Assembly (NCBI GenBank): GCA_947579665.1
Contig: OX388344.1
Span: forward strand, 13,448,346-13,512,345
Reading direction: 5' to 3'
DNA length: 64,000 bases
Source of the DNA: Sympetrum striolatum
Lineage: Eukaryota; Arthropoda; Insecta; Odonata; Libellulidae
The translations under genes and the position numbers were made by a program. Position 1 is the stretch's first letter; the number at the start of each line of letters is the position of its first letter. Positions 21,721 through 34,189 of the stretch are shown piece after piece. The notes under the pieces are model-generated. The model was not told where the DNA came from. It saw only the letters and a list, made by a program, of their open reading frames with translations, and searched no databases.

Positions 21721-23690
21721 ACTAATATCCATATCTACAACCTTTGTCACTAGAACTTTGTCATTTCACATCAAGCAAAATCCTTAAATTATGATTTTAA
21801 AATTCAAATTCGATTCTAAACATCCAAAGAACTAATCTTTCACAGTTAAAAATCAAATGAACCTAAACGAATCTTGCCCTAAAATTTTATTTCACTCACA
21901 TGGACCTCATTATAAAGTATTTGAGCCAATATTATGTCAAATTAAAGATTTAACTCTCTTCAGAATATAAAAGAAAATAATCATGCTTTAGAATTATGAG
22001 TAAATATTCCAATAATATTATTTTTAGTTGATTTTATTTTATTATTATCAAATGATCAGATAATTTATTAATGCATGCTTTCAAACAATAACATGATATG
22101 ATTCATTGAAATAATAATACAGTTATTGATAATGATTAGCAATCCCACTGGGGAGTAGACCAAGGCTTTCTAAGTCATATCCTCCTTTAATTTCTTAAGA
22201 TAATTCAAAGTTCTGGCAATGAAAAAGTTTGATAAAATTTCCATGCAAATAGCATTATTTGAATTATTTTCCATGCTACAAAATTTAGAGTCCATTAGTA
22301 AAAGGCAATATGTTCTGAGCTGGAAAAATATTTGCGCATTCCTCCAAAAATAAACTACATAAAAATATTCAACCAAATATATGTATAAGGTAGTAAAGAA
22401 TTTTATATTAAAGAGACATAGGCTGTCTTTGTTTGTTTACTTAACTAACAACTAATTTCTAAAAATACTATACATTCAATCTATTGACTGCTAAAACATT
22501 AAAACTCAACTGTCTATGTCTGCTTACAATTCTGTCTTAACTGCCAAAAAATAATAAATTCCACAAAATTTACAAAATAACCTACAGGAAAACTATAGCA
22601 TCCACTATTCTATGGCTTAAGAAATTCTCATGTCATAATTAAATTTTCTGTATAAAAAACAACAAAACTTTATTAAACAAAAAACACATCTCTAAACAAA
22701 ATTTTAACTTCAAGAGGACCTATCAGACTATATGGAACCCAAATATTTAGCAAAGTAAGGTTATTACATGAAGACGGCAAGAATGTAATCAAATGATACT
22801 TCATCAGATTATCCTTAAAATCCATAAACTATGGTAATAATAAAAAGTTCATAAACAGAATAATTATAGCATTAAAAATATTAGTGGATAATACTAAGAC
22901 ATTAGAGAGGCATCGCTTTCAAAATCCAAATAGTCAATAGACAACAGAAAGTTATTAATAGCAAGCACAAGCTTGCTAACAACATGTAAATGCTAAAATT
23001 GCATTAAAAATAAACAGCAATTCAGTACGGCTTGATAAATTCGTAAAAGAAGTTGAAAGTCTACATTATTATGAAATTTCCAAAAATGCTTAATTTTAGA
23101 GATATAAAAGGAAAGGGATTAAAGTATGTCATCACGATGCATTGGAAAGGTAAATATTATTAAAGATCTATAGAAAGATCTGTAATGATTTGTAAAGATA
23201 CTGGTTAGCTAAACGAATCAGCTTTACTGATACTTTATTAATCAAGGTAATGATAGCATTTCGAGTAAATTAAATCATTAACATACAGTAGATAGACTGA
23301 CTTTCAAAAGGAAAATACTTCTTTGTGAACAGTTACCAAGATTATCGAACAGACGTAGCATTGACTTGGAAAGTTTAAACAATTGACTACAATTCAAAGG
23401 CTCAATTACACACAACATGGTTGTCACGTAAACGTAGTAGGCAAAAATTAACAGAAAGTAGAACAGAAAAAAATGACGTAATACTAAAAGACGAATTAAT
23501 GGCCTAAGTAAACGAAATATTTGGGTCAAAATCCCTTAGAGATGTGTTTTTCACTGGAAATAATAGCGTTAATTAAAGACACTCAAATTAAATGGATAAA
23601 TAATTAAGATTTGACTCAGAAAACAGCAACTCACTTTTGACATGTGACCAATTGACCAGGGCCGTCGACGAAGTTTGCTTGATATCACAT
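21721..23690. other. AT-rich stretch without recognised genes
   Basis: No coding, RNA or transposon signature. A 68-codon minus-strand frame (22170-22376) is of low complexity and is not supported by family similarity. Confidence 0.4.
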
Positions 23691-23739
23691 AGGACACTAT
23701 AGTTTTGACGGTGTATTCACAGTCACTTCACTATAACGC

Positions 23740-24330
23740 AAAGGGCTCCTCGGTAAAATTCTCGATGAGGACAGTTTGGCCAGAATACTTTTGGAAAATA
23801 TGTCTTCGACGCAAACCTCGCAGAGGAAGATGCACCAGTCCAAGAATGCTTGTCTACTAACTCCAACACTTTCCATGGCAAAGTTCAATGACAGAACGTC
23901 ATTCAGGGAAGCGTTCACCAGAAGCACCGACTTCTCCGCAGAGAGGCGAGCGCCACCGAGCCAAGTACCTAGAGAAAATAAAGCCCAAAAATTAAGTTAG
24001 TGGAAGAAATATTTAAGAAATGCGGAATTGTCATGGTAAATAATAGGAAGATTGAAGAAAAAGAAAGGGAAGGAGATGTTTACCTTTGTGCCGTGAATAG
24101 GAGAAATGGCAGCGAACTCTCTTCCTAGCTTCAGGACATAAAACTTTCCCATAGCAGCACAAAAGGTGCCTGACCTTGTGAAAAGTTAGTGAATTCCCCA
24201 TCTTTAGGTAGCAAGCACTCGTGCGCCTCAAGGAAGATTAGACCATCCTCGGGAGACTTGAACCTCTGCGCCGCACAGAAAAATATTAATGGAACAACTA
24301 TGGCAGTAATTCCCGAACATGTTGACAAAT
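23740..24330 (-). pseudogene. ISXO2-like (IS1595-type) transposase with one intron, broken
   Basis: Minus strand. The 5' exon runs to a donor at 24084 (cacaaag|gtaaac). It contains, across a frameshift, LIFLEAHECLLPKDGEFTNF and then CCYGK..CPEARKRVRCHFS, a remnant of the Cys-rich N-terminal zinc region. The 3' exon starts at 23968 (acceptor ttctctag). The splice joins a split Gly codon to give RHKGTW, matching the family GTWF block. It continues with RLSAEKSVLLVNASLNDV and GVSRQAFLDWCIFLCEVCVE, the helical block before the catalytic domain. The frame then breaks near the first catalytic segment and the remaining DDE domain is absent. Such transposase-like genes are frequent in arthropods, some with introns. 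Confidence 0.6.
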
Positions 24331-24434
24331 AGCTAGTCGAGTAATGTTAAATTTTAGTTTTCCATAGGAAACCATCCTGCAATGATGCCATAAACATCCC
24401 CAGTAAAATTCTCGATGAGGACAGTTTGGGAGAA

Positions 24435-25015
24435 TTACTTTTTTACCCACTCTCTCTTGTTGAAGTATAATCCTAGTCCTCTCTTGGCAAGGATGATATC
24501 CATGTTAGCTTTCCAACATGTGGTCCTCTCGCTCAAGGTAATCTAGAAAAAATAATTAAATAACTAATTTCATGACATTATGGGCCACTCTAAATAATTA
24601 TTTGGTATAATTTCACGAATTGCTTCTGTTTAACTTATGTCATTACGTCAAGTAATGATGAAATTTTCCAAGTATGGACACGTGTGCATATTAAGATGGA
24701 TAATTTAATGAAAGGCTAGAAATCTATGCATTACATTTTAAAGGTAATAAATTACGGTATTAAACCTAATAATCTCAATTGCAATGGCATACTTTCTGAG
24801 GAACTATCACTCGACATGAGCTCCAACAAGGACAAGCTGACATGACATTAATAAATACAGATAATTTCGGCAGTAATAGTTAACTTGTTATTTACATCTA
24901 TGATATTTTAAAATTTTCGATGATTTCAGAGGTTAGAAAAACTTACCGCATACACATAGATAATACGCACATCCTCGAATTCTCGTGCTGACAGAATAAT
25001 GAGGCGGTCGACCAT
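24435..25015 (-). CDS. Candidate two-exon small ORF (58 codons), unknown
   Basis: Minus strand. The first exon (24947-25015) starts with ATG and reads MVDRLIILSAREFEDV to a strong donor (gcg|gtaagt). The second exon (24435-24542, acceptor ttttttctag) continues in frame with SERTTCWKANMDIILAK and ends at a TAA. Phases match exactly. Just past the TAA the frame enters the segment shared with the ISXO2-like pseudogene. No family is recognised. It may be a real short gene, the 5' part of the neighbouring transposase-derived locus, or coincidence. Confidence 0.3.
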
Positions 25016-25019
25016 CGCG

Positions 25020-26400
25020 CCACCGTAAAAACAATAGCGTAACCATCAATTGAGTATGAAACTTATTTACCTTAGTTAAGTTGACTAGTTTGTATTTGTT
25101 GGTATTTGTAAATACTTCTTGACTTTAATTATTTTCCAATGTTTAAAATCTGGAAAAATTTCACTGCTCTGGACATTGAATAACTCCACCTGTAATAAAG
25201 TCAAAAATTATACAACCTAATTTAAAATTTTTATTGTGATTTTAAATAATTACATAAAAGAATTGTTTAAAATAGTTCATCAATCAGTTACATTAAATAA
25301 ATCAATTTATTTTCGATGATCAATGAAACTTAACATCTGATTTCACAAAATAAAATAAATATTTCAAGACTGAAATTCAGAATGCTAAATAAAACCTAGC
25401 TAAAAAAATAACTTCTTTATTTCTTCATGTAAATTAAAATTATCTCAACAGAGATTAATAAAATTTAATGAAATGAATTTCATAAGTTTGAATTTAGTTT
25501 GTGTGAAAATTTAAAACCTAAGTACATGAAGTTATCTTAGAAAATTGTTCATATCAAAATTATTTAAGATCTGCTAATTACAGGTAAAGACTGTTGGAAC
25601 AATTACAGATTGATTTTTGGCTACTTTGAAGTAATTTTTCATCAGTCCCGAAAATAAAAAGAAATCAAAAACTTGAAATAATTTGAAAATACAAATTAAC
25701 TCCACAGTAGCCATTCATAATATAATAGTATTGTGACAGAAAGGAAAAAAATATACACGACAGGGAATCAGAAGTTTCAAACAGCCATTATTATTTTGAA
25801 AATTTTCAACTTCATTTCCTTTTTGAATCAACAAAAGCCAGCTGAACTTCACAATTTCTAGAAACTCTTAGATTAATTGTAATACTTACCCAACAAATTA
25901 TGATGTACAAATTTAAAATAATAGATATTATTTAAAATTCATTTTATGAATATTTCTAGACTCATCTTATCCTGTTCTTACACAATTTATGACTTAAATA
26001 TAGATTAATTTAATTTAGATTGCAAATTCCATCGCACATTTTATTAAAATATCAAAATTTTCAAGGAAATACTTTGATAATTAATTCATTCCACTATTTG
26101 CATAAAACTAAACAGCAGAAAAATAGTAAACTAAAAAACTATTTGAATACAACTCATTTATATTTATTATTCCATCTCAAGTTATTTTGAAGGTAGATTC
26201 ATAAAAAGAAAGTTACTTTAACCATCACTTATAACCAATACTTGACAATTATATTCAACAATTTAAGTTAACTTTTCATTAATGCAAGTCTTTTTGTTAT
26301 AAAGCTTCCGAGTTAAACCTAACAAACTTCACAATAACTATAAAGAATCATTAATTAAATTTTCGATCTAGCATTGCTTCGTCAGGGCTTCATTCCTAGT
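25020..26400. other. AT-rich stretch without recognised features
   Basis: Very AT-rich sequence with short open frames only. Nothing recognisable was found on either strand. Confidence 0.4.
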
Positions 26401-29000
26401 ATGCATTCTGTAGAATAAGCAAACAAACGACATTACTTTAAAAAGTAACTAAAATTGAAAAATCTTTACAATAATGCATTTTTCTACTAACAGGAGATTA
26501 TTCATCTTGTCACAACTAAACTCAATCAAGAACAAAGGGAAATAATCTTTTTAAAATGTATGTCTAATAAAACCCACTGATTATTCTCAAAAGCGACTAT
26601 TTTGCCAAAAATAGCCATATAACAAATTCAATGCATTCAAAATAAATCTATAGTAACTTTTCAATAGACAATTCAATGCAGTTTCAAAGACCAATTCTAA
26701 AGAGGATTGCTTCTTTGCCTACCATTTAACTAACAATTAATGACCAAATCAGATGTTAAAATTTCAAGTTAGTTGACTCAACAGATTTTTATTAAGTCCC
26801 AGCCCAATTTTAAATTAAGTATTGCTATGGTGGAGTTTCGTTCTAATAAAATGTTATCAAGAATTTCAAAGGTGCTACCATCTGCTAGAATGATAATCCA
26901 TCTAATCACCAATAAACTTATCAAAGAACAGTTAAGTGAAGCAAAATTCACATTGAAATCCCAATAATCAGAGAATCAGCCTCTATATCATACATTTCCA
27001 TGTATGCATGCCTATAAGGATATAAACATCATTACTTAAAGAAATGTAACAAAAATTAAAAAAACCTTCCAAATATGCTTGTTGCTACAAGTAAAATGTT
27101 ATACATCTTGTCACTACTTAACTACATCAAGAACACACAAATAACTAAATTCAAATCTGTCTGTTTAAAGAAGTGATACCAAGAACACATCCAAACCCCT
27201 ATAATTGCACAATAATCTGCTAAGTCCAACATTCTACAACTTCCTCCTCAGCCAAAACCCATAAAACAATTCAACTTCACTGCCCCAATGATAGGATAAA
27301 AGCTTTGAAATTGCAGTGCACTGTCAATTAAAAATGTTACAAGTTGTTATTAACAACAAAAAAGGTCTTCCCAAAGATCTTGCTTCTAATTGCAGGATAT
27401 TATTCATATAGTCACCACATCACTTAATAAAGAACTCATGGAAATAATGATATTTAAATGTATTTGTTTCGAAAATTACTCAATCCCAACCTACACCAAG
27501 AACCCTCAAAAAATAACTCATTTTTACTGCTACCATTTTAGTTAAAAAGTTTTTAAAATGTGTAGCATCATAAACTGAAAAAGTTATAGTTTCAAATAAA
27601 AAGTCTTTCCAAAGATTCTTGCTTCCACTAGCAGAATACTATCCATCTTCATTAAATAATTTTATTAAAATGTACCTTTATAATGAATTTAGGTGAAGGC
27701 CACTTTCTATTCCCAAAAAATATATATTTGGCCAAAAATGTCAAATATTCCATAACTAGGCTCAATACCAGGAACACAATTCAACCTCACTGCTACCATA
27801 AAAGAATAAAAGCATTCAAATTGCATTGGATAATCAATTGAAATGGGTTAAAAAGGCTAATTCTAACTAAAGAGAAAATAAAAAATCTTTCTGAAGATGC
27901 TTGTTGTTATTAGTTAAATACTATCCACCACTAGACAATCTATAACACAGCCAAAGCTTAATTTGTTATTACATTTGATTAAATGGTCTGATATCCATAT
28001 ATAAACTGAAAAATGCAATACAAATTTATTCTGTCAGGGATTATAGGGTCTTCAGGTCATTTGTTCCTTGGGAACTCTACCTCGATGAACATGAAGTTGC
28101 TAGTCATAAAGAGGTCCATAGCTTCCTATTGAGAAATAGTTTATTTTTTATTTTGTGGAATCTCCATACCCAATAAACTGTGAATTGATTAAAAATAGAA
28201 AGAAACTAGAGAAAAATTTAAAAAAAAAAGCAATGATGAATACACCAAAAAAATATGAAAATCAGAAAATAAATTAATGAAAATAATTCAGAATACTTTC
28301 AGTAAATCAATTCACTGAAACTAACAATGAATGATTAAAATCAATGCTCAAATAACTAAGAAGTCAATGAAAATCAGATAAGTTAGCTGTCACTAGACTT
28401 CCATCTGCACTGCAACATAATTTGTAATAAGATGATTTTGCCCATTACTTTCTATATTATAACTATATCATTCTCCATACTTGATTGATACGGAATGATA
28501 TTGATACAAATTTATGAATGCAACCATAGTGCAAGGTATCAACAAACGGCAAATAAATTCCAGAAAATTTTGTAAAAAGTAATTAAAATTGACATTAAAT
28601 CCACAAAACAAAATCTTTTCCACAGCTACTATAGTTTCCATTAGTTGGATTCTATCCATCCTATCACAACAAGACGTTGCTAAGAACTCTGGGAAATCTT
28701 GATTATTAAATTTATTTGATAGAAGTAGTCAATGAAACCACTTTGAACTAACAAAAACAACACATTCGGCCAAATATGTTTTATATTCCCAACTATCTTC
28801 AACACCAAAATCAGAATTCAACCTAAGTGCTACCATAACAGAATAAAAGCTCTGAAATTCCATTGTCAACTGAAAAAGTTGCAAATGACATTTCTGAAAT
28901 GGATTGCTTCTTTGACTATCATTAACTACTAGATAGCAGTAAATAAATATATCAGAAAATACGCTACAAACTGTAGCCCATAAGTAGTATTTATTTATAT
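26400..29000. repeat. Old degenerate tandem array, period ~250-300 bp
   Basis: Two independent marker blocks recur in order. Block 1 (tatccatctt.tcac ... aagaac) is at about 26498, 27099, 27400, 27648, 27921 and 28650. Block 2 (attcaacctcactgctacca, then ataaaagc) is at about 27268, 27520, 27778 and 28817. Spacings are close to multiples of 250-300 bp. Units are strongly diverged and carry no open frame. Confidence 0.55.
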
Positions 29001-29720
29001 CATTAAACTCCCATGCCAAACCTAACATTTTAAGTACCATTAGTCAGCAAGAAAACCAACAAGGAAAATGAAATGATATCTTTTTTATTCTAAATCAATG
29101 GACAAGAATGTAATATAAATCCATTTGTTCCACATAGAAATAAAAATCACCGACCAAACCTAAATTCAACTAACAAAAGTAAGTAAAATTTAATAAAAAT
29201 ATTTCGAATTCCAAATGTGAATCTCTATGTGCATCAATGCAGAAAATGATTGGAAATTTAATTAGCATACCCTGGTAATTTAAATTCAATGCAACACTGC
29301 CTAATCAGTAACAAAAATGGCTAAAGAATGTAAGTTAAGATGTGTTAAATTATTCTACTGGAGTATACATAATTATTTATTACAATCACTAAATTGAATT
29401 GATAATTTAAAAGCACTACAAAAAAAACTCAACAAGTAACTGAGATAAAATGTGAGAGAGTGAGAATAAAGTTTCATTGCTAACAATAAACAAAATAAGA
29501 AATACTCTAAAAAATATCTAAATGTCTACTGATCTCTGTGATAGAATAATATTTCTCAAGTCCTAAAGGTCATTAGTTTTTTGTAACTTTGCCCAAGTTT
29601 CCATGTGATTGCAAATAATAAAGAGGTATATAGTTTCCTACTGATATATTTTTTGACAAATTCCCAACTCAAAGAAAACTTAATCAATAACCGAATACAA
29701 AGAAAACCAGAGAAGTCTTG
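28020..29720. repeat. Diverged direct duplication about 1.5 kb apart
   Basis: The block around 28105-28215 (ataaagaggtccatagcttc, then a T-rich run, then gaaactagagaaaa) reappears at 29618-29715 (ataaagaggtatatagtttc ... aaaccagagaag). Similar sequence follows each block. This may be a higher-order duplication that includes part of the tandem array. Confidence 0.4.
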
Positions 29721-31910
29721 AGGGATGCAATGGGGGCACTGAATCTATGAACGATTAATTCACTGAAAAGGCTATAAAAATCAAATAAGCACAAATTAAT
29801 AAATGAAATCATAATACTGAAACTATCTATTAATGGCAATTAAAAGCATAAAAAATTCTTGGAACAATTTATTAAGAGACTTCCAATACTTTCACGAGAC
29901 CGAAATAATTTTATTGTATAAGCATGAATATTTAAAAATCTAAAAAGCATACAACAATGGCTTATAACATCAAACTGAAAATTTCCCGAAAAATAATTAA
30001 AACCATAGTTAATACAATAAAACTTCCTTCGTTTGCAAATTAATGTGCCTTATTTGAATTTATTTTGTCTTATAACACATAAAAGCTTCGTAGCATTGAA
30101 CCGTTGTCTAAATAATGGTTAAAAGAACAGTCCTAAGGTCCGTAATATAAAGTGAAAACAACTTCCTAAAATTTGTGGAAGCTCAAGCGTAAGTAAGCGT
30201 AGTAAGGCCAAGTAACACAAAAATATCAAAAGACGTCCGGTTAGATTTAAATTCCCTCTTATGCCATTATTCATTAATTTTATTTTAAACGGATAAATGG
30301 AAATATCACTTCTTTTATAACAAAATACAATGAACTAAGCTCGAAGATCAATATAAATAGAACATACTCGAACTAACTGTTCTTAAATTACGAGCAACAA
30401 GAAAAGCATATCGCTAAGAAATAACTAATTGACTGTGAACTATAAAGAATTTCACTAAATTTATCTTTAAGGACTAATTTACGTATTCTTCGACGCATTA
30501 ATTGCGGTTGAGTTAGATAAAATTCCGAGTATTAATTTATAAACACTCATATTGGTAGGATTTGGCGAAAAACACTACCTTTCACTATTCACTTCACTTT
30601 CTCACATAAGATTTTAAAGCTGACACCCTAAAAGCTCACCTAGCCCGATGGAAAGTAAACAACAAAAAATGCTCACCGAAATACAGATAGCTTAAATTGC
30701 AAGCTCGCCAACAAACTACAAGATTCTTCAGAATCCCGGTTCTTCATTCACACGAATGCACTGCATAAAAATGATTTATTCACAATTAAAAGTTATTTTA
30801 TCTATTGCTGCCGAATTTACCCACAGTAATGAACGGCACATGAGACATCATGACGACTTTAAAACAGAAGACCTTATACAGCGCGATAACGTACTATAAA
30901 ACACATATTTAATGATATTTACGACCAGAATAAAAAAACTTACAAGTAGTATTACCATATGGTCAGACTTGCAGCAACTCGTCGTATGCAACAACCTTCC
31001 GTATGCCCGCTCAACTGCGTTGTGACAAAAAAGGCGCTGAAGTTCATTCTCGATGTGACAGTAGAGCAGCGATAAATTGGAACCGTCGCGGGAGAGACAA
31101 AATTCAATTATCCGAAAACATTTGCTTATAGAAGCTAAAATATGGAAAATATCGTGAAATACACTTCTAATCTTACTCCTTGATTCCTTATTTTCATATA
31201 AAAACATAATATATATTTTCGTCAACTTAAGGAAGATAAAGATGAATATCATAATGAATGAAGGAAGGAATTATGAAAAAACAGCCATAAATTAAAAAAG
31301 AAATTGTCATGTTTAAAAAACTGGTTTATCAACTTAAAAATACGCTAAAGAAAGGAAAGAGGAAAACAAAATGAAGTAACACAAGCCGAGCTTTCGTAAA
31401 TAACCCATGGATATACAGAAATATAATTTTGAATCGCTGTCTGGTTGACTCACATCAGAGTATAAGTTGTTTCACGTAGTGAATAATAATATTAATTTAT
31501 TACTGCCCAAGGACACATACATGTATAGGAGTAGTCATGGCTCTTTACAAAGAAAATGTAAGTATAGGCATTGAAGATTGCAACACCATGATACGGTTTA
31601 GGATAAATAAAAGTAGAATAAAATTCTACCTTTCAACGGTACTCTCTTCTAATCTCCTGAACGTATAACAGCTCAGGAGCTTATACTGATGAACCATCTA
31701 CTCGCACTTGCACAATTGGCGAAATCTCGTTATTGACCACTCAACGACGAGGGTAATAAAAATAAATCTTAAATATTAATATAATTCTTACTCCTCGATA
31801 AGGTTTATAGATTAGTGCAATTTTTATCATCTTTGAATAAAGAATTAATAACTCAACTTTCATAGAACGTTATCATTTACATTCTTTTATTTTTATTGTG
31901 CAAGGATTTA
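29720..31910. other. AT-rich stretch; possible 5' exons on the minus strand
   Basis: Mostly featureless. A GC-richer patch at 30950-31110 is followed (minus strand) by a consensus donor near 30943 (tact|tgtaagt region). Another segment, 30677-30771, has acceptor tttttatgcag and donor gtgagc, with an ATG frame MKNRDSEESCSLLAS open to the donor. This could be the start of a minus-strand transcript, but no protein family or downstream exon supports it. Confidence 0.25.
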
Positions 31911-31916
31911 TTATAC

Positions 31917-32132
31917 TGTTACGTAACCCGTGGGCTCGTGGATAAGTGAGACTCGTTTTAAAAGAAACAATAAACTTTCTTTCCTAATCTCAATTGAACA
32001 AAGCCACATATCAAATTACAACGCGTAAAAACGATCCAACTTTTTGTTCTGTCTCTCTTTCTCAACAATCCCCCCGTCGCGAACACAAACTCCGTTGAAA
32101 ACACAAGTTCCCCGCTTACCAGCTTCGTAACA
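31917..32132. mobile_element. Solo LTR (216 bp)
   Basis: Starts tgttacg and ends cgtaaca, the inverted TG..CA termini of an LTR, and is flanked by a 4 bp duplication atac (31913-31916 and 32133-32136). An aataaa lies inside at about 31969. No internal retrotransposon sequence or second LTR is adjacent, so recombination between LTRs probably removed the body. Size and TSD length suit a gypsy-type element. Strand cannot be fixed, though the aataaa would favour plus. Confidence 0.65.
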
Positions 32133-32139
32133 ATACCTT

Positions 32140-34180
32140 CCTATTCTTTTAGTAATTTAACTTCCATGTTTTGCAATGACCATGTTTTCTAAATTTGTTC
32201 GTTTCATCAAAGTTTTTTAACTTTCACATCAGTTATGATCACACCAGTAATGCCTTGTTTCGTCCCTTGAATATGCTTGAATACTCATTGTCAAACGTAA
32301 GCGGTTTCTCTTTTGCTCCTTATCTTATCGTAGTCTCTCTTTCTTTCTCTAAACAAAACACAAACATTTAAAGGGTTCACAGATAACTTATCGGCACCTA
32401 ACTTCGATTGTGAGGGCAGCCACATGCAGATATGTAATTATATTTTATATTATAATAATATTGTATATAATTAATTATATATTATATATTTATTATATTA
32501 AATGATTGTGTAATGTTGACTGAATACTCTGTGGTACAGTGGCGGAAACAATTATCGCAACACCAGTTGGCGTCAGAGCGCGGATTACGTGGAAACTAAC
32601 TGAAATCACTCTAACTCCGACAATTCAGCAACTCTGTATACAGACAGTAAAACCGGCAATATTCAAAGTCCTTACGAATGGAAAATAGACTTTTAGTATC
32701 GTATATATAGGCAGACATTTAAGACTCACCTTCGCGAGATTTCCAAGTAGTGCCTTTGCCTCATTGTCTTCATTTTTTGCAATACATTATTCAAAGTTAG
32801 TCATGATAAAATTGGTTGTATAGAATATCAATGTAATACACTGGGAGATAGTTACAAACAAGATTGTTTGATAGCGGAATATCAGACGTTAAAATGAACA
32901 TTTTGAGGTATTACTTCGCGAATTAAAGGTCTAAATACTAGAATTGTGATGGAATAGAATTCTTGCAAAGAGAATTCAACACTTAAAAATTCGAATTCAG
33001 GAACCACTGTCCTATTCTTACCTTTCTATTTTCTCTCGAGCAGTGTAGTTTTCCACTGCATAAGGTATTAAAAATATCCTTTCGATAAATCCAATCTAAT
33101 CCGTGTGTTGATGGAGTTCAACTTTTCCAAGAGCTTTTTAGCAATTAACGTTATGACAGGAATTGTCATCACTATTATTAACTTTTAAATAGTGGAATCG
33201 GTAATCAACAATTTTCAGCTCTATCAGGGTATATGTAATAGGGAGTAATATTTGTGTAATAACAAATGGTGTTTCTCATGAGACATCAATGCACTTGAAC
33301 CATACTGACTGAAAAAAATATATAGCAACGGTATCACATCTCTATGGATGTTTCATTCATTTATCACACAACTCATACGATTCTCCTCTTCAGTGAGTGT
33401 ATTACTCTACAACAGATAATTTCATCCTAATTTGTCCAGAGTTGTAATGTAACAGATTAATGAGCTTGAATGGAATCGAAAACAGGTTCCATAAAATTCA
33501 ATTAGTTTGAGCCTGAAATGTAAATTAAAACCGATCATTCGATTGTCCGTTATCAACCGTTAGATATACCGTGCTCGCCTACTGGTGTAAACATAATCAC
33601 ACACTGCAAAGGAAATTCATGTGCACCACCCAATTTACACTGCAGAACAGAGTGTACTTCAGAAATAACTCCGCGTAGAGTGCCCTTAAGTTGCGTATAG
33701 TTTCCAAGAGGCGGGTATTCACTTCTCTACTTTCTCCGTAGCGATGAATAAAATTTTCCGCTTCCAATTTGATCATCTTGATTTCTGTATGTAAAAATAC
33801 TTCCCAAGGCTACTTAGATCCATATATTAGGCGCCATACTCGGCTATCATTCGCTGATTTTACTAAACTTTGTGTGCACTTTACGGACTCTTCCGAAACA
33901 CTCCCGCCCCCCTCTCCCTCCATGAAGACCGTAGTTTTAATGTCGTTTACTACGTAGTTTTGCGGTTTAGATGCGAATAGATTAGAAAATAGAGCGAATA
34001 TACGCAGAAAAAGTTATTCTTTCATTCAGCAGTAGAAATAGTTACTAACACCCGCTTAAATAGGCAAAACGGTATGCATGAGCTCAGCCCCAAAAAATAG
34101 AAAAATTACAATGGTGAAAAAGAAAATTCACTTAAAAAAAGATAAAGGTTATTCGAAAAAGGAAACCATGTTTTAATGTG
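32140..34180. other. AT-rich stretch with one Tc1-like element end
   Basis: Contains a low-complexity AT tract at about 32435-32505 and the Tc1-like terminus at 32535. No gene is recognised; a 62-codon plus frame at 33769 has no family similarity. Confidence 0.4.
32535..32575 (+). repeat. Tc1/mariner-like terminal inverted repeat (left)
   Basis: TA (32535-32536) followed by cagtggcggaaacaattatc and gcaacacc. It is the near-perfect inverse of the sequence ending at 40001. The TA target and CAGTGGCGG start suit a Tc1-like element. No transposase is found nearby. Confidence 0.6.
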
Positions 34181-34189
34181 CAAACTGAG

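Noticed and set aside
30848..31252. 134-codon minus-strand ORF as a gene
   Set aside because: The ends are hydrophobic, low-complexity AT-rich sequence. Only the GC-richer middle is interesting, and that fits a 5' exon or promoter better than a protein.
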